Below are positions 7,326-12,947 of a DNA stretch of 12,947 nt, piece by piece. This stretch comes from Opitutia bacterium UBA6410 (GTDB taxonomy: Bacteria; Verrucomicrobiota; Verrucomicrobiia; Opitutales; Intestinicryptomonadaceae). The notes under the pieces were generated by a model that was not told the origin of the DNA, made no database searches, and was given only the letters and a program-made list of their open reading frames with translations. Within the stretch, counting starts at the first letter, position 1. The number at the start of each line of letters is the position of its first letter. Position numbers and translations under genes: made by a program. The DNA lies in NCBI GenBank assembly GCA_002437405.1, contig DJPO01000019.1, positions 1 to 12,947 of the forward strand. Direction: 5' to 3'.

Positions 7326-8279
7326 TTAGTATTCGTATGCGTAGTGTTCGGTGAGGTCGGCGATTACCTTTTGGAAGTCGGGCGGAAGCGGCGCGCGGAC
7401 GTCGATTTCGACGCCTTCGCGCACGGGGTGCGGCAGGCGCAGGTGCTCGGCGTGGAGCATTACGCGCGGGGGAGGCTCGATTTCCTTGAACTTGTTTTTC
7501 TGGAATTTGTAGGAATAGTCCCCGAGAATCGGGAAGCCGAGGTCGGTCATATGCACCCTGATTTGGTGGGTTCGCCCAGTGTGGATTTTGCACCTTACAA
7601 GTGCCGCTTTTGCGCCGAATTTCTGCTCGACAAACCACTCAGTGTAGGCGTCGCGTCCGAGGGAGTCGTCGCAGACACACATTTTCGTGCGGAAGGACGG
7701 GTGGCGGCCGATGTTCTTTTTTATGCAGCCGCTGCGCACCGACGGAACGCCCGAAATCAGCGCGAGGTACTCCTTTTCAAGCTCCCTTTCCGAGAACATA
7801 TTCACGAGCGCGTAGTACGCCGCGTCGGTCTTCGCCAAAATCATCGCGCCCGACGTTTCCTTGTCGAGCCTGTGGACTATCCCGGGGCGCATCGCGCCGC
7901 CCGCGAGGCTTAACTTGCAGTGGGCGGTCATCGCGTGTACGAGCGTGTCGTTGCCCGTTCCGCTCCCGGGGTGGACTGTCATTCCCGCGGGCTTGTTTAC
8001 CACAACCACGTCGTCGTCTTCGTAGAGGATTTCAACTGGGATTTCGACGGGCTCGACGCTCGACGGCGGCGGCTCGGGAAGCTCGACTTCCAGTACGTCG
8101 CCCGCCGATAGCGGCTGCTTTTTTACAATCGGCTGGCCGCCCATTTTGACTTTCCCCGCCGCGAAACTCTCGAGCAGCTTGGAGCGCGAAACCTTGTCGG
8201 ACAAAAACGCCGCCAGCGCCTTGTCCGCGCGCATCGTCTCCGCGCCTTCGGGGTGGGTGTATTCGATTCTCTCGGGCAT
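7326..8279 (-). CDS. RluD-family 23S rRNA pseudouridine synthase
   Basis: Isomerises uridine to pseudouridine in RNA, most likely in 23S rRNA (RluC/RluD/RluA family); the exact site cannot be read from sequence. The protein has 317 residues. An S4-like RNA-binding domain covers about residues 15-75 (RADKALAAFL, SRSKLLESFAAGKV). The catalytic domain has the NKPAGMTVHPGSG strand (95-107), the motif HRLDKETSGAM with the catalytic Asp139, and GRTHQIRVHM (235-244). The ATG is one base after the stop of the M29 peptidase gene, implying cotranscription and probable reinitiation. Family membership is secure; which Rlu enzyme it is remains open. Confidence 0.93.
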   Translation of the reverse strand: MPERIEYTHPEGAETMRADKALAAFLSDKVSRSKLLESFAAGKVKMGGQPIVKKQPLSAGDVLEVELPEPPPSSVEPVEIPVEILYEDDDVVVVNKPAGMTVHPGSGTGNDTLVHAMTAHCKLSLAGGAMRPGIVHRLDKETSGAMILAKTDAAYYALVNMFSERELEKEYLALISGVPSVRSGCIKKNIGRHPSFRTKMCVCDDSLGRDAYTEWFVEQKFGAKAALVRCKIHTGRTHQIRVHMTDLGFPILGDYSYKFQKNKFKEIEPPPRVMLHAEHLRLPHPVREGVEIDVRAPLPPDFQKVIADLTEHYAYEY

Positions 8280-8280
8280 T

Positions 8281-9390
8281 TTATACGAGATATTGGGGGT
8301 TGAGCTTTTCGATTCCCTCGCCGACGAACAGCCCGTCTTTGCGGATTACCTTGCCGTCGAAGGCGATTTCCCCGCCGCCCCATTCTGGCGTCTGGATACA
8401 CACCATATCCCAGTGGATTCTGGAGCGGTTGCCGTTGTCGGCGTTTTCGTAGGAATTGCCAGGGGTGAAGTGGAAAGAGCCCGCGATTTTCTCGTCGAAG
8501 AGAATATCGCGCATAGCGCGCTTGATGTACGGGTTGCAGCCCATGGCGAACTCGCCGACGTACGACGCGCCTTCGTCGCTCGATAGGATTTTTTTCAGAG
8601 CGGCGGTTTTCGCGCCCGCCTGTGCGTCGACGATTTTCCCCTTTTCGAAAGTCAGCTTTATCGAATCGAAGGAGATGCCGTTGTAGACGGTCGGGGCGTT
8701 GTAGGTCACATAGCCCTCTACGGAATCGCGCACGGGGGCGGTGTAGATTTCGCCGTCGGGAATGTTGTACTCGCCGCAGCAGGGGATTGCGGGCATGCCC
8801 TTTATCGAGAAATTCAGGTCGGTGTCGGGACCCGTTATGCGCACTTTGTCGGTGGACTCCATTAGGCTGCGAACCGCCTGCATTCCCTCGTTCATTTTGT
8901 CGTAGTCCATCGTGCAGACGTCGAAATAAAAGTCCTCGAACGCCTCGGTGCTCATCTGCGCCTGCTGCGCCATTGCGGGGGTCGGCCAGCGCAACACTAC
9001 CCACTTTGTCTTGTTGACGCGCCAGTCTACGGCGGGCTTCATCGCGGCGGCGATTTTCGCCATATTCTGCGGCGGGACGTCGGAGTTTTCGAAGATGTTG
9101 TTCGCCCCGCGGATTGCGATGTACGCATTCATCTTTTTGATTTTTTCGAGCGAGCAGGTGGCCTCGACCGCGAGCCTTTCGTCGGACGCCGCGAGCGCGA
9201 GCGCGCGGTTTACGCGCGGGTCGGAGATTTCGACGTGCGCGAACGCCCCGCGCGCGCCGATTTCGGCGACGATTGCCTCGAGCATTTCGGAGGGTGTTTG
9301 CGTCGCGGCGAGCAAGACGTGTTCGCCCGCGGCGATTTTCGTGGAGTGCCCGCAGAGGGTCTGGGCGAGTTTTTTGTATCTTAAATCCAT
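8281..9390 (-). CDS. M29-family metallo-aminopeptidase
   Basis: Leaderless, presumably cytosolic aminopeptidase of peptidase family M29 (AmpS/PepS, thermophilic aminopeptidase), which removes N-terminal residues from peptides using two metal ions. At 369 residues it is a little shorter than the typical 400-410. The expected metal ligands can be placed in order: Glu214 in NIPDGE, Glu280 in YVGEFAMG, His307 in FHFTPG, and His326 and Asp328 in RIHWDMV. The GEFAMGCNP segment and the C-terminal ViRKDGLFVGEGI stretch are typical of the family. The gene lies between the LolA-like gene (49 bases before it) and the pseudouridine synthase gene (one base after it). The start has only an A/T-rich leader. 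Confidence 0.88.
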   Translation of the reverse strand: MDLRYKKLAQTLCGHSTKIAAGEHVLLAATQTPSEMLEAIVAEIGARGAFAHVEISDPRVNRALALAASDERLAVEATCSLEKIKKMNAYIAIRGANNIFENSDVPPQNMAKIAAAMKPAVDWRVNKTKWVVLRWPTPAMAQQAQMSTEAFEDFYFDVCTMDYDKMNEGMQAVRSLMESTDKVRITGPDTDLNFSIKGMPAIPCCGEYNIPDGEIYTAPVRDSVEGYVTYNAPTVYNGISFDSIKLTFEKGKIVDAQAGAKTAALKKILSSDEGASYVGEFAMGCNPYIKRAMRDILFDEKIAGSFHFTPGNSYENADNGNRSRIHWDMVCIQTPEWGGGEIAFDGKVIRKDGLFVGEGIEKLNPQYLV

Positions 9391-9439
9391 ATTTATATTA
9401 CTTATCGCCGATTTCGGGGAAAATTGGAATGTTTTTTTG

Positions 9440-10420
9440 TCAGATTCCGCGCATTTTCGGCTTCGGCGGAGTGGGAAGTAAAAATGTTTCGGGGGAGAGC
9501 CTGTCGTCGAAATTTGCGGCGTCGAACCTCAGAATGTCCTTGTCGCGCGATTTGTCGTCGCGCAGCTGGATTTCGCGCATAATCCAGCGCGAGCCTATCT
9601 TTTTTACCGACGCGAGGTTGAGCGTCTTGACGCTCCCGCCGTCCGCCGCGAGCGTCTGCACCTGCACGGGCGAGGAAAATTCGCGCGAGAGCGCAAGCCG
9701 CACCGCCGCCGAGTCCGAGCCCGCGGGCGTCAGCAGAAAGTAGTGGACTGCCTGCCCGATTCGCCCCGCGCCGTCGTATCTGCTGCGCCAGAATTTGTAG
9801 GGCATCATTATGTCGAACGGCGAATATATTATTCCGTCGGCAAACGGCTTGTTCCATTCTCCGCGCGGCAGGGGCGAAAATTTGCCGTCGGCGAATTTAA
9901 AAACCTGCGGGTTGTTCGGGGCGTTCACGAGTATGTAGTCGGCAATGCACTCGCGCGGCGCGCCAGAGTTTGCGGCGTCGGGTTTGCCGAAAATCCGTAT
10001 GCGCGTCTTGTCGAACCCGTCGGGCGTCTTCGTCCCGAATATTTCGCCCCTAAGGCGCGTCTCCTCCCCTTTGCGCGGGCGGTGGGAGAGCGAAAAATTC
10101 ATACAATAGTCTCCCGCAATCGCGGCGCGGGAGAATTCCGACCACATCTGCGCGGCTTCGTCGGAGGTTAGCTTACGCACGCTGTCGGTGCTCGCGCCGC
10201 CGCGCGGGGCTGCGCAAAGCCCGCCTGCGCCGCCCGAAGCGGGGATAAACGCCGCCGCAACAACCGCCGAGAAAGCCACGGCAAGGGTCGTAGCAAAAGT
10301 CGCCGCCGTTTTGCGGGCGCGGTAGAACACAAAACCCCGCGGTTTTTGCGTCGCGGGGTTTTCGGACAAAGCGGACGCTTCGGAAAAGTCGCCCGCATTT
10401 GGTTTCAAAATTTTCTGCAT
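9440..10420 (-). CDS. Secreted LolA-like (outer-membrane lipoprotein-sorting-like) protein
   Basis: A 326-residue protein with a hydrophobic export segment at residues 38-60 (signal peptide or anchor), followed by a beta-rich domain. The blocks SDEAAQMWSEFSR, IRIFGKP, SPFDIMMPYKFW (200-211) and YFLLTP (227-232) resemble the TP_0789/LolA-like family often annotated as outer-membrane lipoprotein-sorting protein; a role in carrying or binding lipidated substrates in the periplasm is inferred, and I am only moderately sure. The ATG at 10420 follows the secG stop by five bases but leaves an oddly long 35-residue leader before the hydrophobic segment. An in-frame GTG at 10330, preceded by GCGGGG and giving a normal signal peptide starting FYRARK, is a credible alternative start. 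The earlier in-frame ATG at 10768 would lie inside secG and is rejected. Confidence 0.6.
   Translation of the reverse strand: MQKILKPNAGDFSEASALSENPATQKPRGFVFYRARKTAATFATTLAVAFSAVVAAAFIPASGGAGGLCAAPRGGASTDSVRKLTSDEAAQMWSEFSRAAIAGDYCMNFSLSHRPRKGEETRLRGEIFGTKTPDGFDKTRIRIFGKPDAANSGAPRECIADYILVNAPNNPQVFKFADGKFSPLPRGEWNKPFADGIIYSPFDIMMPYKFWRSRYDGAGRIGQAVHYFLLTPAGSDSAAVRLALSREFSSPVQVQTLAADGGSVKTLNLASVKKIGSRWIMREIQLRDDKSRDKDILRFDAANFDDRLSPETFLLPTPPKPKMRGI
10331..10362 (-). promoter_or_regulatory. Perfect 10-base inverted repeat at the secG/LolA-like junction
   Basis: AAAACCCCGC and GCGGGGTTTT form a perfect 10-base stem around a 12-base loop, ending in TTTT on the minus strand. It lies about 65 bases after the secG stop and inside the N-terminal leader of the next frame as read from its ATG. 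It could be a partial terminator or attenuator of secG. It could also mask the GCGGGG that would serve as Shine-Dalgarno for the alternative GTG start at 10330. The T-run is only four long, so termination would be incomplete. Confidence 0.5.
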
Positions 10421-10425
10421 AAAAA

Positions 10426-10815
10426 CTATTTTGCCGAAGCGGGCGCGGCGGGCGTCTGGGGCTTGGCTTCCTTCGAGACTGCGTCGAGGGGGCTTGCCTT
10501 TTTGGCGTCCTTCTGGTCGGGCGCGACCGCGACGATGGAGGGAACTTTCTGGACTTCGTGCTTGCCCGAGGAGGTGTAGACGTAGCCGAGATACAGACCC
10601 GCCGAGATTACGAAGAAGAGAACGCAAAGTTTTACGGTTGCCTTGGTGAGTACGTTTGTCGTTTCGCCGCCGAATACGCCTTCTGCCGCGCCGCCGCCGA
10701 GGCTCGCGCCCATTCCCGAATTTGCGTTGGGGCGCTGCATGAGAATCACCAATACCAAAAGCAGGCATACGATGATGAGTACGAGTGTAAACAATCCGAT
10801 AAGAATGGAGCTCAT
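10426..10815 (-). CDS. secG: Protein translocase subunit SecG
   Basis: Small inner-membrane subunit of the SecYEG translocon that stimulates protein export. It has 129 residues with two membrane segments (about 3-25 and 61-80). Between them is the conserved SecG loop: LMQRPNANSGMGASLGGG (25-42), GVFGGETTNVLTKAT (46-60). The C-terminal tail (about 85-129) is a low-complexity Lys/Ala/Pro-rich extension, as seen in SecG of several phyla. The start is supported by AGAGGA (10824-10829) eight bases upstream. It leads the group secG, LolA-like, M29, pseudouridine synthase, metY, and lies 64 bases after the GNAT gene. Confidence 0.93.
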   Translation of the reverse strand: MSSILIGLFTLVLIIVCLLLVLVILMQRPNANSGMGASLGGGAAEGVFGGETTNVLTKATVKLCVLFFVISAGLYLGYVYTSSGKHEVQKVPSIVAVAPDQKDAKKASPLDAVSKEAKPQTPAAPASAK

Positions 10816-10823
10816 TTATAAAA

Positions 10824-10829
10824 TCCTCT
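10824..10829 (-). promoter_or_regulatory. Shine-Dalgarno sequence of secG
   Basis: AGAGGA on the minus strand, eight bases before the secG ATG. With metX, this is one of only two clear ribosome-binding sites among the starts in the window. Confidence 0.7.
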
Positions 10830-10879
10830 TATATTTTAATCCGAATAAAAAGAACAGTCTGATTAAAAATTTGCGATTA

Positions 10880-11392
10880 TCAATATTTTTTTGCACTTTT
10901 GCGCCCGAGAATCAGCTCGAGGTCGATTACCCCCAAAAATCTTCCGAATTTGTAGCCGACTTCCCTAAAATCCGAGACCTTTTTGAACCCGAATTTTTCG
11001 TGCAGGCGCAGGCTCGCGGAGTTCTCCGCCGTGATGCAGGCGATTAGCGCGTGGGCGTCGGGGATTTTTTCGCATTCTTCGACGAGCCGCCCGAGCAACC
11101 TGCCGCCCAAGCCCCTGCCGCAAAATTGCGGGTCGAGGTATACGGTGGTTTCGAGCGTGCGGCGGTAGGCTTCGCGCTCCTTCCAGCGGTGGGCGTAGGC
11201 GTATCCCGCGACGACCCCGTTTTCGACCCCGACGATGTACGGGAATTCGGCGGAAATTTCGGCGATTCTGCCGCGCATTTGTTCGGCGGAGAGGGCGGAA
11301 GTTTCGAACGTGGCTGTCGAATTTTCTATATAGTAATTATAGATTTTTGCGACGGCTTCGGCGTGTTCGGCTGTTGCTTGGATTATTTCCAT
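10880..11392 (-). CDS. GNAT N-acetyltransferase (phosphinothricin/MnaT type)
   Basis: Acetyl-CoA-dependent acetyltransferase of 170 residues, cytosolic. It matches the PAT/MnaT (YncA) subgroup, whose members acetylate amino acids or analogues such as methionine sulfone or phosphinothricin. The signs are IYNYYIENSTATFET (17-31), the strand LETTVYLDP (80-88), the pyrophosphate loop QFCGRGLGGRLL (89-100), and the C-terminal SLRLHEKFGFKKV with FREVGYKFGRFL (127-153). The true substrate is unknown. I chose the ATG at 11392 because it matches the family N-terminus (MEIIQAT). The in-frame ATG at 11434 adds 14 residues unlike the family and sits only 12 bases from the T-run of the preceding terminator. 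No clear ribosome-binding site precedes either start. Confidence 0.85.
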   Translation of the reverse strand: MEIIQATAEHAEAVAKIYNYYIENSTATFETSALSAEQMRGRIAEISAEFPYIVGVENGVVAGYAYAHRWKEREAYRRTLETTVYLDPQFCGRGLGGRLLGRLVEECEKIPDAHALIACITAENSASLRLHEKFGFKKVSDFREVGYKFGRFLGVIDLELILGRKSAKKY

Positions 11393-11445
11393 TGGGGCGT
11401 TATTTTGATGTTCGGATTTTCCCAAACTGCGCATAAAAAATCGAC

Positions 11446-11486
11446 AAAAAAACGGCGCAAAAGTTTTTTCCTTTCGCGCCGTTTTT
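11446..11486 (-). terminator. Intrinsic terminator of the PEP-CTERM gene
   Basis: Arms ACGGCGCAAAAG (11452-11463) and CTTTCGCGCCGT (11471-11482) pair over 12 positions with one mismatch around a 7-base loop. On the minus strand the stem is followed by seven T (11452 down to 11446), and the A-run on the other side makes it potentially bidirectional. It begins about 14 bases after the PEP-CTERM gene stop and separates that gene from the GNAT gene. Confidence 0.85.
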
Positions 11487-11499
11487 CGGGTTCGCCGAA

Positions 11500-12897
11500 T
11501 TACTTGCGTCTGCGGTACGCGGCGAACGCGAGGGCTACCGCGCCGAGAATCGCCGCGACAGTCGCGGGCTCGGGAACTGTGCCCGTGAGCTTGACGCCAA
11601 GCGTGTTGTTCAGCACGAAGAATTCATACGCGAGCGAGTCGCCGATTTTCTTGCCGTTGTAGATAAATGTCGCGTCGTACTTATCCGTGTAGCCGAAGTC
11701 GCCCGAGGAGGAGGAGATTAGCTGGAATTCGTCGCCGTTGAAAACTTTGTCGGCTTCGAACGCGGAGAGGTCGAGCTCGAATATGAATTTTTCGGCTTCG
11801 CCCTGCAAAATGCCAGATTCGGAGACGATGTTTGCCGCCGACAAGTTGGCGTCGTTGAGTTCGAGGGCGATTTTGCCGCCGTTCCAGTTGATGCCCGTAG
11901 TCGAGAGCTTGCCCTTGCCGCCGTTTATGGATTCCGCAACCGCGAGCTTGCCGCCGTCGAGCTGGATTTTTGCGAGCTGTGTGCTCCCGCTATCCGTTCT
12001 CGTGGAAATCGCGAGCGTGCCGTTTTTGATTGTCGTGCCGACTTGGGATTTGTCGTCGCGCGTCCAAACGGATTCGTTGCTTGTTCCCGTAAGAATGAGG
12101 GTTTGCTTTGCCGAGCCGTCCATTACGATACTGATGGTGTTGTTTTTCTTGCTACCCCAGTCGTCGCAAATTATGCCCTTGAACTTGGCGTCGGAGGAAT
12201 TCGAGAAGACGATTTTTGTCGAGCCGCTATTGCCCGTATCGGACAATTCGTTTCTTATGCGACCCTGACCGTCAAGGCCGTTCATGCGCACGACGGCGTT
12301 TACACTTGTCGAATTGTTGATGAGAAATTCCTGATTGAAATCCCAAGTATGGGTGGGAAACGATGCGGCATTGAGCGTCACTCTGCCGAAATCCGCCGCG
12401 AGGAAATTGTCCGTTGCGGAGTTGTAGTAGTACGAATCCGACGGAGTTTTATAGGTGAGTATGAATTTCGCGGCTGTGGAGGAGTCTGCAGGGTTGAGCG
12501 TCAACGAACCCATTTTTAGCTGCGTTTGGACGTTTAAAAATAAAGTACCCGCGTTGTTGACGATATTCCCGAAAGTGTGCGATACCGCGCCGTTGCCTTT
12601 ATCGAAATTCAGCGAGAAACCCTTGTTGAAAATAAAGGTTGCGTCCGTCGGGAATTCTTCGCTGAAAGATTTTACTGCGACGCCGTTTGCGCCTTGGTCG
12701 GCGGCGATTACGAACGTGTGCCCGCCCAGCCACTGGTTCGAACCTGACTTTGCGCCTTCGGGGGCGGAGCTCCAAGCGGTCGGGTCGTCTACCGACCAAT
12801 AGTCCGCCGATGCTACGAATGTGTATTCTTCGGCGGCGGCGAACTGAAAGAGCGCGGCGACGCCGAGGGTAGATAGTGCAGTTTTAATATAGTTCAT
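11500..12897 (-). CDS. Secreted beta-strand-rich protein with PEP-CTERM sorting tail
   Basis: Exported protein of 465 residues. The signal peptide covers residues 1-22 (KTALSTLGVAALFQFAAA, cleavage before EE). The mature part is rich in Ser, Asn, Gly and Thr and in predicted strands, with passages such as IKNGTLAIST and IQLDGGKLAVAE (about 290-320) like autotransporter-associated beta-strand repeats, so a beta-helix-like fold is likely. The C-terminus is a textbook PEP-CTERM signal: VPEP (441-444), a hydrophobic stretch, and a basic end YRRRK. Such tails are recognised by an exosortase, which processes the protein for surface display; no exosortase is in this window. Function unknown, perhaps a surface or matrix protein. 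It is closed off downstream by its own terminator. The ATG has an A/T-rich leader without a Shine-Dalgarno, and a poly-G run (minus strand) begins 31 bases further upstream. Confidence 0.85.
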   Translation of the reverse strand: MNYIKTALSTLGVAALFQFAAAEEYTFVASADYWSVDDPTAWSSAPEGAKSGSNQWLGGHTFVIAADQGANGVAVKSFSEEFPTDATFIFNKGFSLNFDKGNGAVSHTFGNIVNNAGTLFLNVQTQLKMGSLTLNPADSSTAAKFILTYKTPSDSYYYNSATDNFLAADFGRVTLNAASFPTHTWDFNQEFLINNSTSVNAVVRMNGLDGQGRIRNELSDTGNSGSTKIVFSNSSDAKFKGIICDDWGSKKNNTISIVMDGSAKQTLILTGTSNESVWTRDDKSQVGTTIKNGTLAISTRTDSGSTQLAKIQLDGGKLAVAESINGGKGKLSTTGINWNGGKIALELNDANLSAANIVSESGILQGEAEKFIFELDLSAFEADKVFNGDEFQLISSSSGDFGYTDKYDATFIYNGKKIGDSLAYEFFVLNNTLGVKLTGTVPEPATVAAILGAVALAFAAYRRRK

Positions 12898-12928
12898 AAA
12901 TATCTTTAATTTTTTAACTTGTACGGTA

Positions 12929-12945
12929 CCCCCCCCCCCCCCCCC
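12929..12945. repeat. Homopolymer run of 17 C upstream of the PEP-CTERM gene
   Basis: Seventeen consecutive C on the plus strand (G on the minus strand), starting 31 bases upstream of the PEP-CTERM start codon and two bases from the window end. It is either a slippage-prone tract in the promoter region, as used for phase variation of surface proteins, or an assembly or sequencing artefact at a contig end. The sequence alone cannot separate these. Confidence 0.9.
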
Positions 12946-12947
12946 TT

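Noticed and set aside
6162..7913. Long plus-strand open frame of about 580 codons opposite metY and the pseudouridine synthase gene
   Set aside because: Runs antisense across two well-identified genes; its openness follows from the same rare-codon effect, and the translation is Arg/Val/Glu-rich without motifs.
10421..10768. Upstream extension of the LolA-like frame to an ATG inside secG
   Set aside because: The added 116 residues are Arg-rich out-of-frame sequence overlapping the secure secG gene.
10829..10834. TATAAG upstream of secG as a -10 box
   Set aside because: It abuts and overlaps the Shine-Dalgarno AGAGGA, so a transcript starting from it would lack the ribosome-binding site; no good -35 is present either.

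Overview
The window reads as a stretch of bacterial chromosome in which all eleven recognisable genes lie on the minus strand, tightly packed, from a PEP-CTERM surface protein at the right (first transcribed) to a ClpP-type protease at the left. The G+C-rich composition, the PEP-CTERM sorting tail, the frequent lack of a Shine-Dalgarno sequence and the gene families together suggest the Verrucomicrobiota/PVC group. That placement is an inference; no rRNA or other marker is present. I found no tRNA, rRNA, CRISPR array, transposase or phage gene.

Layout in transcription order (right to left). (1) At the right edge a 17-base C run lies just upstream of a 465-residue secreted beta-strand-rich protein with a PEP-CTERM tail. 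A strong intrinsic terminator follows that gene. (2) A small GNAT acetyltransferase of the phosphinothricin/MnaT type. (3) A tight group: secG (translocon subunit), a LolA-like secreted protein, an M29 metallopeptidase, an RluD-family pseudouridine synthase, and metY (O-acetylhomoserine sulfhydrylase). (4) After a 129-base gap: ppk1 (polyphosphate kinase), an HtrA/DegP-like trypsin-fold plus PDZ protein that has lost its catalytic residues, metX, metW and a divergent clpP. The last four are coupled by overlaps or gaps of only a few bases. (5) The left 169 bases carry no gene but hold a long imperfect inverted repeat.

Functionally, metX (homoserine acylation), metW (partner of MetX) and metY (direct sulfhydrylation) supply homocysteine for methionine synthesis. 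They are split into two clusters by ppk1 and the PDZ pseudoprotease. Three of the remaining genes concern protein export and the envelope (secG, the LolA-like protein, the PDZ protein) and two concern proteolysis (clpP, M29).

Nothing here amounts to a clearly new multi-gene system. The items most worth a second look are the triad-less HtrA-like protein translationally coupled to metX, the divergent ClpP in the met operon, the long hairpin at the left edge, the hairpin that overlaps the start of the LolA-like gene, and the poly-C run at the right edge.
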